A DNA stretch of 64,000 nt from Streptomyces sp. CC0208 (GTDB taxonomy: Bacteria > Actinomycetota > Actinomycetes > Streptomycetales > Streptomycetaceae). Positions 8,868-16,902 of the stretch are shown here, in pieces; positions within the stretch are counted from its first letter, which is position 1, and each line of letters begins with the position of its first letter. The notes under the pieces are model-generated. The model was not told the origin of the DNA, did no database searches, and saw only the letters and a program-made list of their open reading frames with translations. The DNA is taken from positions 7,130,001-7,194,000 of the forward strand of contig NZ_CP031969.1 of assembly GCF_003443735.1 (NCBI RefSeq), written 5' to 3'. The position numbers and the translations under genes are program-made.

Positions 8868-8900
8868 CGTGAGCTGATGTGAGCTGACGCATGTTGACGT
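8861..8900. repeat. Tandem 10-bp direct repeat over the M20 stop codon
   Basis: Three consecutive 10-base units, GAGCTGACGT, GAGCTGATGT and GAGCTGACGC, run from 8861 to 8890. A fourth weaker unit, ATGTTGACGT, fills 8891-8900. The first unit contains the stop codon of the M20 gene. The array lies about 130 bp upstream of chpH. Confidence 0.85.
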
Positions 8901-9033
8901 GGTTATTCGGCCGGGCGTGCGAAATTGGCCGGGAAGAGTGAATGTGCTCATAAGCTCGTATCCCCATTACTCCCTCCTCGTTACAGGTGATGCGGTCCGC
9001 TACTTGGGGTCGCATTGCCAACAAGGAGGAACA

Positions 9034-9267
9034 ATGATCAAGAAGGTCGTCGCCGCTGCGGCTGCCACTGGTGGCCTGGTTCTCGCGGGCGCGGGCCTTG
9101 CCGTCGCCGATGCGGGTGCGCAGGGTGCCGCTGTGGGCTCCCCGGGTGTGCTGTCCGGCAATGTCGTGCAGGTTCCCGTTCACGTCCCGGTGAACGTCTG
9201 CGGCAACACGGTCTCCGTGATCGGCCTGCTGAACCCCGCCTTCGGCAACACGTGCATCAACAAGTGA
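9034..9267 (+). CDS. chpH: Short chaplin ChpH
   Basis: Chaplins are secreted amphipathic proteins that assemble into amyloid-like films and let aerial hyphae break the water surface. The 77-residue precursor has a Sec signal peptide ending near AVADA (residue 27) and a single chaplin domain with Cys56 and Cys74 (VPVNVCGNTVSVIGLLNPAFGNTC), which form one disulfide in the family. There is no sorting signal, so it is a short, released chaplin. AAGGAGGA lies four bases before the ATG. From memory, the chpH-chpC pair is conserved in streptomycetes and depends on the sigma factor BldN; I could not confirm a BldN promoter by eye. Confidence 0.97.
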   Translation: MIKKVVAAAAATGGLVLAGAGLAVADAGAQGAAVGSPGVLSGNVVQVPVHVPVNVCGNTVSVIGLLNPAFGNTCINK

Positions 9268-9304
9268 CGTTGTGCCTCGCCCTTAGTTAACAGGGATGAG
9301 CCCG

Positions 9305-9341
9305 TCGGCCCCGGAGTGCAAGCCATGCACTCCGGGGCCGA
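9305..9341 (+). terminator. Terminator after chpH
   Basis: A perfect 16-bp stem (TCGGCCCCGGAGTGCA with its complement at 9326-9341) encloses a five-base loop. It is followed by CCGGCCTTTTCG. A second short palindrome, CTTTTCGAAAAG, lies at 9347-9358. Together they separate chpH from chpC. Confidence 0.8.
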
Positions 9342-9416
9342 CCGGCCTTTTCGAAAAGAAACAGAACCGCGATACGGCGGAATTTCGAGACAAGGTCGAA
9401 AGCAGGGATTAGGTAC

Positions 9417-10241
9417 ATGCGACAAGTCACCCGCAAGGGCCTGATGACAGTGGCGGCCGCGACCGGCGTGATCGCCGCCGCGGGCGGAGCCGCCCACGCC
9501 GACGCGGGCGCGAGCGGATCAAGCGCGAACTCTCCCGGCGTGCTGTCGGGCAACACCGTGTCGGTGCCGGTGCACGTACCGGTGAACGCGTGCGGCAACA
9601 CCGTGGACGTCGTCGGGGTCCTCAACCCCGCGATGGGCAACAGCTGCGCCAACAAGGGCGGCGGCAGCGGGGCGCCCGGCGGATACGGCGGCGGCCACAG
9701 GGGGCACGGCGGCGGTCACGGGGGCCACGGCGGTCACGGGGGTGCAGGAGGCTCCGGTTCCGGAGGCTCGCACGCCGGCGGTCACACCGGTGGCTCACCC
9801 GGCGTGGGCTCGGGCAACCACGTCGAGGCGCCGATCGACGTCCCGGTGAACGCCTGCGGCAACAGCGTCGACGTCATCGGCATCGGCAACCCCGCCATGG
9901 GCAACGACTGTGCCGGCGGCTCCGGCGGCGGGCAGCACACCCCGCCCGGATCGCCGGAACAGCCCGGCACCCCGGCGCAGCCCGGCACTCCGGGCCACCC
10001 CGGTGACCCGGTGGAGCCCGGCCACCCCGGCCACCCCGGCTCCCCGGCCACCCCGCGCGGAGCGCACGCGGGACCCGGCGGCGGCAACCACCCCGGCACC
10101 CAGACGGTCACCCAGCCGCTGGGCAGCGCGCAGCTCGCACAGACCGGCAGCGACCTGCCGATCGGGCTGGCCGTCCCGGTGGGCGCCGGGGCGCTCCTGG
10201 CGGGCGCGGTGCTCTACCGCAAGGCGAGGGCCTCGGCCTAG
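9417..10241 (+). CDS. chpC: Long chaplin ChpC, sortase-anchored
   Basis: This 274-residue protein has a signal peptide (residues 1 to about 29, ending AHADA) and two chaplin domains with Cys59/Cys77 and Cys147/Cys165. A Pro-Gly-rich wall-spanning stretch covers residues 175-232. The sorting signal is LAQTG at 240-244, followed by a hydrophobic segment and the basic tail RKARASA. Class E sortases recognise LAXTG, so the protein should be linked covalently to peptidoglycan and anchor the chaplin film. Between the two chaplin domains lies a Gly/His-rich linker (about residues 88-123). The ribosome binding site is weak. It follows chpH behind a strong terminator, so it probably has its own promoter. 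Confidence 0.95.
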   Translation: MRQVTRKGLMTVAAATGVIAAAGGAAHADAGASGSSANSPGVLSGNTVSVPVHVPVNACGNTVDVVGVLNPAMGNSCANKGGGSGAPGGYGGGHRGHGGGHGGHGGHGGAGGSGSGGSHAGGHTGGSPGVGSGNHVEAPIDVPVNACGNSVDVIGIGNPAMGNDCAGGSGGGQHTPPGSPEQPGTPAQPGTPGHPGDPVEPGHPGHPGSPATPRGAHAGPGGGNHPGTQTVTQPLGSAQLAQTGSDLPIGLAVPVGAGALLAGAVLYRKARASA

Positions 10242-10255
10242 GGCACACCAGGTGA

Positions 10256-10293
10256 AACGGAGCGGGCCCCGCCACGGCGGGGCCCGCTCCGTT
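10256..10293. terminator. Bidirectional terminator between chpC and a small convergent gene
   Basis: AACGGAGCGGGCCCCG pairs perfectly with its complement at 10278-10293, extended by two more pairs inside the loop. It lies between convergent genes, so it can serve both. Confidence 0.8.
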
Positions 10294-10302
10294 CGTGCTG
10301 TC

Positions 10303-10491
10303 TCACCACGTGGCACGCACCTGGCGGATGATCCGCCGGCGCAACCGCACCCTGCGGCTGCCGTCGCGCATGAGACTCAGTCGGTCCAACTCCCAGTGTC
10401 CGTACTCGGCATGGTCCGTCAGCAGACGTGTGGCGTCCTTGCGGGAGACCCCCCGCGGTACGTACACGTCGACAAATTCGTATTCCGGCAT
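10303..10491 (-). CDS. Small basic conserved protein (DUF5703-like)
   Basis: This 62-residue protein begins MPEYEFVDVYVPRGVSRK and ends in a strongly basic run (RRVRLRRRIIRQVRATW). It has no signal peptide or cysteine. The size, the N-terminal EYEFVDVYVPRGVS pattern and the position beside chpC fit a small protein conserved in actinobacteria, which I recall as the DUF5703 family. Its function is unknown. It is convergent with chpC and divergent from the acidic protein at 10539, with only 47 bp between the two starts. Confidence 0.75.
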   Translation of the reverse strand: MPEYEFVDVYVPRGVSRKDATRLLTDHAEYGHWELDRLSLMRDGSRRVRLRRRIIRQVRATW

Positions 10492-10525
10492 CGCATCTAT
10501 TGTGCGGGCCGGGGCCCGCTACGGA

Positions 10526-10531
10526 TAGCGT
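10526..10531 (+). promoter_or_regulatory. -10 element of a leaderless promoter
   Basis: TAGCGT sits seven bases before the ATG at 10539, with no Shine-Dalgarno sequence between them. This indicates a leaderless transcript for the downstream acidic protein. Confidence 0.5.
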
Positions 10532-10538
10532 CTGCACT

Positions 10539-11219
10539 ATGTCTGATGCTGTGCAGCCCACCGCTGCCGAGGTACGTGCCGCCGCCGAGGCGGTCAAGAC
10601 CGCGCTCGACCGCCACCTGGCCGCGGTCGAACGGAGGTCGGGGGAGGACGACCCCGCCGTATACGAGGCCTTCAACGAACTGGCCGCGGCCGCCGAGGTG
10701 TACGACGAGCTGCTCTACGACCGTTATGACGAGGTCACCCCCTTCGAGATCCCCGGCGCGGAGGACGCCCCGCCCTACACGGGCCCCGAGGAGCCGAACG
10801 CGCTGAGCGTGCTGATCCGCCGTGACTACGCCGTGGTGGAGCCGCAGCGGTTGCTGGCGCAGGCCCAGCGGGTCGAGGCGGCCGACGAGGGGCTCGGCAC
10901 GGAGGCCTCCGGCACGGTGCACGGTGCGCTGGAAGTGCTGTTCGGCGAGTTCGAGCCCGACGAGATCGCCTCCCGGCACAAGGAGTTCGGTCTTGAGGAG
11001 GGCGACTCCACGCTGTGGGTGACCGCGGCGGACGAACCGGCCGAGCCGGGGGAGTGGCTGGAGACGCCGTTCGAGCAGGTCGACGTCGAGCGGGTGGTGT
11101 GCCGGTTCGATGTCAGCGCGGTGTTCGACGACGATGACGACGACCTGGACGACGCCGACACCGACGAGGCCGACGTCGAGGGCGAGGATCTGGAACCGCT
11201 GGACGTCGATCGCCGCTGA
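10539..11219 (+). CDS. Conserved acidic hypothetical protein
   Basis: This 226-residue protein is rich in alanine, valine and acidic residues. A helical N-terminal half (VRAAAEAVKTALDRHLAAVE) is followed by a mixed core (DYAVVEPQRLLAQAQR, EWLETPFEQVDVERVVCRFDVSAVF) and a highly acidic tail with runs of aspartate (about residues 194-226). There is no signal peptide or membrane segment. I recognise it only as a conserved streptomycete protein of unknown role. I chose the ATG at 10539 over upstream in-frame starts because a -10 box at exactly leaderless spacing precedes it and the upstream extension has no homologous character. Confidence 0.75.
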   Translation: MSDAVQPTAAEVRAAAEAVKTALDRHLAAVERRSGEDDPAVYEAFNELAAAAEVYDELLYDRYDEVTPFEIPGAEDAPPYTGPEEPNALSVLIRRDYAVVEPQRLLAQAQRVEAADEGLGTEASGTVHGALEVLFGEFEPDEIASRHKEFGLEEGDSTLWVTAADEPAEPGEWLETPFEQVDVERVVCRFDVSAVFDDDDDDLDDADTDEADVEGEDLEPLDVDRR

Positions 11220-11230
11220 GGCGCGGGAAC

Positions 11231-11261
11231 GCGGCCCCGGAGAACATTTCTCCGGGGCCGC
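11231..11261. terminator. Terminator between convergent genes
   Basis: GCGGCCCCGGAGA pairs with its complement at 11249-11261 around a five-base loop. On the plus strand a T-rich run at 11264-11271 follows. It lies between the acidic protein gene and the convergent RecD2-like gene. Confidence 0.8.
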
Positions 11262-11279
11262 GCTCCTTTTTCGGGCGGC

Positions 11280-13559
11280 TCAGCCGGACGTCGGCGTCTG
11301 TGCCCCGAGGAGGACGGGCAGCCGGGTCGTCCGGGGCTTGGCCGGGATCTCGGCGACCGCCCTCGGCAGGGCCTGTTCCACGCCGTGGACCACGGACAGG
11401 TGGCGCTCCGCCCTGCCGAACGCCGTGTAGACCCAGGGCCGGCTGAGGGCCTGCGCCGCGTCCCCGGGCAGCACCACCACGGCCGCGGGCCAGCGGCCGC
11501 CCACCGCCTGGTGCGCGGTCAGGGCCCAGCCGTGCCGCACGGACTGTTCCACCCGCTCCTTCGGCACGACCACGGGCTCACCGGAGCAGGTCAGGTGCAG
11601 GCCGTCCGCGTCGGCCTTCACCACCTGGCCCGGGAGCGTACGGCCCGGTGCGGGGGAGTAGGCGACGCGGTCACCGGGGTCGAATCCGCCGAACCGGCCG
11701 GGGCCGGGGTTGAGACGCTCCTTCAGGGCCGCGTTGAGCGCGCGGGTGCCGACGGCGCCGCCGTGGCCCGGGGTGATCACCTGGGTCTCCTCGGCGGGGA
11801 CCCCGATCGCCCGCGGCACCGAGTCCGCGACCAGCTGCACGGTCCGGTGCACGGCCTCGCCCGCGTCCCGCACCGGCACGATCACGACCTCCTTGCCGGG
11901 GGCCTCGACCTGGTTCAGCTCACCGATGCCGATCCCGGAGACCAGCTCGCCCAGGGGGCCGGGGTCCGGCCTGCGCGAGGCGACCTGCGGACAGATCCGC
12001 GCGGCGAGCAGATCGGCGAACACCCGCCCGGGCCCCGCCGACCACAGCACCGCCGGGTCCCCGCCCAGCACCAGCCGCGCCCCGTCCGGCAAGGACTCCA
12101 CGAGCAGCGCGGCCGTCTCGACGTCCAGCTGAGGCGCGTCGAGCACGACGAGCAGGTCGAGATCGAACGCTCCGTCGGCATCCCGACCGGGCCCCTCGGC
12201 GCCGGAGAGGAGTCCGGCGACGGTGGCGACCTGCCGGTCGGGGGCGTGGGGGCCGGGTGCGTGGGTGGCGGCTTCGTCGAGCAGGGCGCCGAAGCGGTCG
12301 CGGCCCAGTGGGCTGTGCGTGGCCGCCCACGCCCGCAGCCCCAGCCCGCGCGCCGCCATCAGCAGCGCCGCCGGTTCCGTCAGGGAGGCCTCGCCGCCGG
12401 TGTGCAGGACCAGGCCGCCCGCCGCGGCCGCGCGAATCAGCTCGGCGGCCGAGCCCTCGGCCGACCCCGCGGCGCGCTCCCAGTCCGCGGCCGAACCGTC
12501 CTCCTTGGGCACGGAGTTGATCAGCCGGGCCAGTCCGTCGGCGAGGCTTTCCTCCGCGAGGGCGTACCGCTCGAGGCCGACCAGGATCCGGACCGGCCGC
12601 TCCGCCCCCTCCTCGTCGTCCTCCGGCTCCGGTGCCGCCGGGTCGAGGGCGTCCTGGAAGACCAGGGCCTCGGCCTCGGCGATCGTGCTCTGCACGGCCG
12701 CGTCGGCGTCCGGCACGCCCCGCTGGGCCAGCGCGGTCACAAGGGCCGGCATCTCCAGCACCGTGTGCCCGGCCAGCGCCGCCTGCTCCAGGAGCCAGAC
12801 GGTGACCGCCCGCCCCCGCCGCTCGTCGTCCGGCGCGCACTCGGCGCCGAGCAGCGCCCGCGCGAACCCGTCGGCCTGCTCGGGCCGTACGCCCGTGACC
12901 CGCAGCAACTGCCACGGATCCGCCCGCAGCTGGTCGTCGGCTCCTTCGCCGAGGACCGCGGCCACCTGTGCCGCGAGAGCCTCCGGCGCCCCGCCCTCGG
13001 CCAGCACACGCCGTACGGCCTCCACGGCCCCCGGCGCGGGTGCGCCGACCGAACCGCCGGCGCCGAGCGCCTCCGCCGACACCGGCCGGGGCCGCACCGG
13101 CTCCTGGGCGGGGCGACGCGGTGGCTCGGGCTCGCTGAAGACGGCGGCCACGGGCTTCGCCCCGCTCTCCACCGCCCGTACGGCGGCCAGCAGATCGGCC
13201 GCCTTCCCGCTGAGCTTGGCCCCGCTCGCGACGGGCCCCTGCTTCTCGGCCTTCCGCCGGGCGATCCGCTCCCGCTCGATCCGCTGCGCCGCCAACTCGG
13301 CCTCGGCCTCGGACAACCGCGCCTTCTCCACGCTGTCCGCGTCGACGCCGGTGGAGTCACCGTCCTCGCCCGCGTCGGCCCCCGGTTCCTCGCTCACGCT
13401 TTCACCAGCGCCGCCCCCGGCCGACTCCGCCGTGCCCGCTTCACCGCCCCCCGCGCCGTCCGCCTCCTGCACCGGCGCTTCCTCCGTGCCCTCCGGCTCC
13501 GGTGCGGCGCCCCGCGTCCCCGGCTCGGTCTCCTCCGTGGGCTCCGGCTCCGTGCTCAC
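11280..13559 (-). CDS. RecD2-like protein with degenerate ATPase motifs
   Basis: This 759-residue protein has an acidic, Glu/Gly/Ala-rich first 90 residues, then a helix-hairpin-helix-like region (ALAAQVAAVLGEG..RADPWQLLRVTGVRPEQADGFARALLG). Its C-terminal half follows RecD2/TraA helicases. The motif positions are altered: where Walker A (GGPGTGKT) is expected near 386-406 it reads LHTGGEASLTEPAALLMAARG. Walker B DEASM is DAPQL at 474-478. Motif III reads GGDPAVLWSAGPG. The C-terminal UvrD-like part keeps HGWALTAHQAVGGRWPAAVVV and WVYTAFGRAERHLSVV. It may be a non-catalytic relative. The GTG start overlaps the stop of the aldo/keto reductase gene (GTGA), so the two are coupled. Confidence 0.8.
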   Translation of the reverse strand: MSTEPEPTEETEPGTRGAAPEPEGTEEAPVQEADGAGGGEAGTAESAGGGAGESVSEEPGADAGEDGDSTGVDADSVEKARLSEAEAELAAQRIERERIARRKAEKQGPVASGAKLSGKAADLLAAVRAVESGAKPVAAVFSEPEPPRRPAQEPVRPRPVSAEALGAGGSVGAPAPGAVEAVRRVLAEGGAPEALAAQVAAVLGEGADDQLRADPWQLLRVTGVRPEQADGFARALLGAECAPDDERRGRAVTVWLLEQAALAGHTVLEMPALVTALAQRGVPDADAAVQSTIAEAEALVFQDALDPAAPEPEDDEEGAERPVRILVGLERYALAEESLADGLARLINSVPKEDGSAADWERAAGSAEGSAAELIRAAAAGGLVLHTGGEASLTEPAALLMAARGLGLRAWAATHSPLGRDRFGALLDEAATHAPGPHAPDRQVATVAGLLSGAEGPGRDADGAFDLDLLVVLDAPQLDVETAALLVESLPDGARLVLGGDPAVLWSAGPGRVFADLLAARICPQVASRRPDPGPLGELVSGIGIGELNQVEAPGKEVVIVPVRDAGEAVHRTVQLVADSVPRAIGVPAEETQVITPGHGGAVGTRALNAALKERLNPGPGRFGGFDPGDRVAYSPAPGRTLPGQVVKADADGLHLTCSGEPVVVPKERVEQSVRHGWALTAHQAVGGRWPAAVVVLPGDAAQALSRPWVYTAFGRAERHLSVVHGVEQALPRAVAEIPAKPRTTRLPVLLGAQTPTSG

Positions 13560-14539
13560 AGCGTGCTCCAGTCGTGATCGGGATAGCGGTGCACGGGCGC
13601 CGACACATCGTCGAGCGCCCGGCAGATCTCGTCAGGAAGACTAAGGGCCTCCACTGACAATGCCGCCGTGAGCTGCTGCGCGTTGCGCGCGCCGACGATC
13701 GGCGCGGTCACTCCGGGCCGGTCACGGACCCATGCGAGGGCCACCTGGAGCGGCGTCACCGCGAGTCCGTCGGCCGCCGTGGTCACCGCCTCCACGATCT
13801 GGCTCGCGGTCTCGTCGAGGTACGGCGCGACGAACGGCGCCAGATGCTCCGAGGCACCCCGCGAGTCGGCCGGGGTGGAGTTGCGGTACTTGCCCGTCAG
13901 CACACCACGGCCCAGCGGCGAGGAGGGCAGCAGCCCGATGCCCAGATCGAGCGCGGCCGGCAGCACCTCGCGCTCCACCCCGCGCTGCAGCAGCGAGTAC
14001 TCCAGCTGGGTGGCGGCCAGCCGGGTCCGCGTCCCGGGCGCAGCCAGCTGCCAGGTCCCCGCCTTGGCCAGCTGCCAGCCGCAGAAGTTGGAGACCCCGG
14101 CATAGCGGGCGCGACCGCTGCTGACGGCCATGTCGAGGGCCTGGAGCGTCTCCTCCAACGGGGTGCAGGGGTCGTAGGAGTGGATGTGCCACACGTCGAC
14201 GTAGTCCGTGCCGAGCCGGGCCAGGGAGTCGTCCAGCGCGGAGAGCAGATGGCCGCGCGAGCCGTCGACGCGGACGTCCGGGTCGGGCACGCTGCCCGCC
14301 TTCGTGGAGATGACCAGGTCCCGGCGCGGGACCAGGCCTTCTATCAGGCGCCCGAGCAGATATTCGGCCTCCCCGTCGCCGTACACGTCCGCCGTGTCGA
14401 CCAGCGTGCCGCCCGCCTCCCAGAAGGTTTTCAGGAGGTCCGCAGCGTCGTGCTCGTCGGTGTCCCTGCCCCAGGTGAGGGTGCCGAGTCCGATGCGGGA
14501 CACGCGCAGGCCGGTACGGCCGAGATGCCTCTGCTCCAT
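13556..14539 (-). CDS. Aldo/keto reductase
   Basis: This 327-residue NADPH-dependent oxidoreductase is a TIM barrel of the AKR superfamily. The start reads MEQRHLGRTGLRVSRIGLGT. The catalytic tetrad is visible: Asp and Tyr in LVDTADVYGDGEAE, Lys in DLVISTKAG and His in VDVWHIHSYDP. The C-terminal cofactor-binding segment reads GVTAPIVGARNAQQL. It resembles the YajO/AKR11-type reductases; the natural substrate is unknown. I chose the ATG at 14539 because family similarity begins there, although the reading frame stays open far upstream. It is the first gene of a two-gene unit with the RecD2-like gene. Confidence 0.88.
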   Translation of the reverse strand: MEQRHLGRTGLRVSRIGLGTLTWGRDTDEHDAADLLKTFWEAGGTLVDTADVYGDGEAEYLLGRLIEGLVPRRDLVISTKAGSVPDPDVRVDGSRGHLLSALDDSLARLGTDYVDVWHIHSYDPCTPLEETLQALDMAVSSGRARYAGVSNFCGWQLAKAGTWQLAAPGTRTRLAATQLEYSLLQRGVEREVLPAALDLGIGLLPSSPLGRGVLTGKYRNSTPADSRGASEHLAPFVAPYLDETASQIVEAVTTAADGLAVTPLQVALAWVRDRPGVTAPIVGARNAQQLTAALSVEALSLPDEICRALDDVSAPVHRYPDHDWSTL

Positions 14540-14713
14540 GAACGCCGAGATTACTGGCCAGAACCTGTCGCGTGGGGGCCTGTGGACAACGGATTCAGAC
14601 AGGTGCGCGGTCATCGCCCCCAGGTCACGGCACCGACCGCGGCCTGCCCCGGACCGCCCGGCCGCGCTATGGTCTGCGACAAGGACGTTACTGATCGGTA
14701 AGGGGAATCGGCC

Positions 14714-15769
14714 ATGCAGCTCGGGATCAACCTCGGCTACTGGGGCGCCGGAATGGACGCGGACAATCTCGCCGTCGCCCAGGAGGCCGACCGGCTCGGA
14801 TACGCCGTCTGCTGGGCCGCCGAGGCTTACGGCTCGGACGCGGCCACCGTGCTCACCTGGGTCGCCGCCCAGACCGAGCGCATCGACGTCGGCTCGGCCA
14901 TCTTCCAGATCCCGGCCCGCCAGCCGGCGATGACCGCGATGACCGCCGCCACCCTCGACTCGCTCTCCCGCGGCCGTTTCCGCCTCGGCCTCGGCGTCTC
15001 TGGCCCGCAGGTCTCCGAGGGCTGGTACGGCGTCAAGTTCGACAAGCCGCTGGCACGCACGCGTGAGTACGTCGAGATCGTCCGCAAGGCCATGTCGCGC
15101 GAGCGCCTCTCCTACGAAGGCCAGCACTGGACACTGCCCCTGCCCGGCGGCCCCGGCAAGCCGATCAAGCTGACCGTGCACCCGGAGCGCGAGCACATCC
15201 CCCTGTACATCGCCGCGATCGGCCCGAAGAACCTGGAGCAGACCGGCGAGATCGCCGACGGCGCTCTCTTGATCTTCCCCTCCGCCGAGCACCTGGAGGA
15301 CACCGCGATCCGGCATCTGCGTGCCGGGCGCGAGAAGGCGGGCAAGACCCTCGACGGGTTCGACATCGCCCCGACCCTCCCGCTCGCCCTCGGCGAGGAC
15401 AAGGACGTCACCACGCTCGCCGACACCTTCCGCCCCTACACCGCGCTGTACGTGGGCGGTATGGGCAGCCGCAAGCAGAACTTCTACAACCAGCTCGCCC
15501 AGCGCATGGGCTTCGAGGCGGCGGCCGCCGAGATCCAGGACAAGTACCTGGCCGGCGACAAGGACGGCGCCGCGGCGGCGATCCCGCACGACCTGATCGA
15601 CAAGACGACACTGCTCGGCTCCGTGGACCGCATCGCGGACCGCATGAAGGAGTACGCGGCGGCCGGCGTCACCACCCTGACCCTGGCCCCCGCCGGCTTC
15701 ACCCTCGACGAGCGCCTCGCGTCGCTCCGCGCCGGTACCGAGGCCCTGGAGCGGGCGGGTCTCGCCTAG
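14714..15769 (+). CDS. LLM-class F420-dependent oxidoreductase
   Basis: This 351-residue protein is of the bacterial luciferase-like TIM-barrel class. It opens with MQLGINLGYWGAGMDADNLAVAQEADRLGY and has the family patterns SAIFQIPARQPAMTAMTAATLD, GRFRLGLGVSGPQVSEGWYG and PLYIAAIGPKNLEQTGEIADG. Sequences of this type in actinobacteria use coenzyme F420 rather than FMN. The substrate is not evident. AGGGGAA precedes the ATG. It is divergent from the aldo/keto reductase with 174 bp between the starts, so the two may share control. Confidence 0.87.
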   Translation: MQLGINLGYWGAGMDADNLAVAQEADRLGYAVCWAAEAYGSDAATVLTWVAAQTERIDVGSAIFQIPARQPAMTAMTAATLDSLSRGRFRLGLGVSGPQVSEGWYGVKFDKPLARTREYVEIVRKAMSRERLSYEGQHWTLPLPGGPGKPIKLTVHPEREHIPLYIAAIGPKNLEQTGEIADGALLIFPSAEHLEDTAIRHLRAGREKAGKTLDGFDIAPTLPLALGEDKDVTTLADTFRPYTALYVGGMGSRKQNFYNQLAQRMGFEAAAAEIQDKYLAGDKDGAAAAIPHDLIDKTTLLGSVDRIADRMKEYAAAGVTTLTLAPAGFTLDERLASLRAGTEALERAGLA

Positions 15770-16106
15770 ACCTGCTCCCCCGACCTGCCCTGCGGACCGG
15801 CTCCGTGGACCGCTGCACCTCGCTTGCGCGGCCACGGAGCCGGTCCGGAACGCGCGATCACAGCCAGGGCCGTACCCCGTTCGACCGCCGGAGGCTTCCG
15901 CGGCCGTGGTGGGGGCTCGGGGGTCTTCCCCGCCACGGCCGTCACGTGATTCAACGCGCCCACGCCCGCGCGGTTACGCCCCCTGGTGACCCAGGGCATC
16001 CCCCTTTTGGCGGAGTCGTCCGACACAGCTGTTGCAGCACCCCTCCCGCCGCATTTGACTCGTTCTTTGCGGATTGCCGCGGAGTCCCGCAGAGAGGTGC
16101 CCCACG
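15770..16106. other. Intergenic region with a terminator
   Basis: This 337-bp gap holds a strong hairpin at 15794-15846 in its first quarter. The rest shows no convincing reading frame, RNA gene or palindrome. It presumably contains the promoter of the ferritin-like gene, which I could not place. Confidence 0.6.
15794..15846 (+). terminator. Terminator after the LLM oxidoreductase gene
   Basis: GGACCGGCTCCGTGG at 15794-15808 pairs perfectly with its complement at 15832-15846 around a 23-base loop. No T-run follows, which is common in streptomycetes. Confidence 0.6.
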
Positions 16107-16895
16107 ATGCTTTCGGCCAAGAGCCTGTTCCAGGAGATCCTCGACCACGACGAGTCCTTCCGGCTGTTCTGTTCCATCGCGGCCAGCGGGGAGTCGCAGG
16201 GCGGCTGGGAGAACGCCCGCATCGCCGCTCTGGTGCCGCCGGACGAACGCGAACTCGCCCCCAGGATCGCCCGGCACGGCGCCGACGAGGACAAGCACGG
16301 GCGGATCTTCAACGCCCTCATCAAGAAGCGCGGTCTCGCACCCGTCCCGGTGCCGCCGGAGACGGACTACACGATGCTCCTGGAGAAGCACGGCATCGGC
16401 CTCGCCCACGAGAAGCTCAACAGCGACGAGCCGCTGACCGTGCACGACATCGTCACCTACCTCGCCCACAGCCGGGTCACCGAACAGCGGGCCTCCGAGC
16501 AGATGGAACTGCTGCGCAAGCACTTCGCCGACCACCCCGACATCGGCCGGGCAGTACGGATGATCTCCGGCGACGAGGACAACCACCTCGCCTACTGCCA
16601 CGAGGAACTGCTGCGCCTCGCCCGCGCAGGCCACGGCCGTGCCATCCAGCACACGCTCAGGCAGTGCGCGCTGGCCGAGATCCGCGTCTACCGGGACGTC
16701 AGCCTCGCGGTGATGGCCCACATGGGACGCATCCTCGGCTGGTCCCGGGCCAAGTCCGCCGTCCTCGCCGCGGGCATCCACGGCGTCTACGCCTACGAAC
16801 GCGCCGCGGGCTGGCGCCGCATGGTCTCCCTGAAGCAGCCGGAGCGCCGCGACGCCCTCGGCGGGCCCGCCACCTCAGCCCCCGAGTTCGCCTGA
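16107..16895 (+). CDS. Ferritin-like domain protein
   Basis: This 262-residue, mainly helical protein has two ExxH motifs, EDKH in HGADEDKHGR and EDNH in ISGDEDNHLAYCHEE, together with further helix glutamates. This is the arrangement of di-iron four-helix-bundle proteins of the ferritin-like superfamily. It has no signal peptide. It could act as a di-iron oxidase or oxygenase, or in iron handling; the sequence does not decide. The ATG at 16107 is preceded by GAGAGG, and the upstream in-frame ATG at 16074 lacks a ribosome site. It is convergent with corA, with 7 bp between the ends. Confidence 0.78.
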   Translation: MLSAKSLFQEILDHDESFRLFCSIAASGESQGGWENARIAALVPPDERELAPRIARHGADEDKHGRIFNALIKKRGLAPVPVPPETDYTMLLEKHGIGLAHEKLNSDEPLTVHDIVTYLAHSRVTEQRASEQMELLRKHFADHPDIGRAVRMISGDEDNHLAYCHEELLRLARAGHGRAIQHTLRQCALAEIRVYRDVSLAVMAHMGRILGWSRAKSAVLAAGIHGVYAYERAAGWRRMVSLKQPERRDALGGPATSAPEFA

Positions 16896-16902
16896 GCGCC
16901 CG

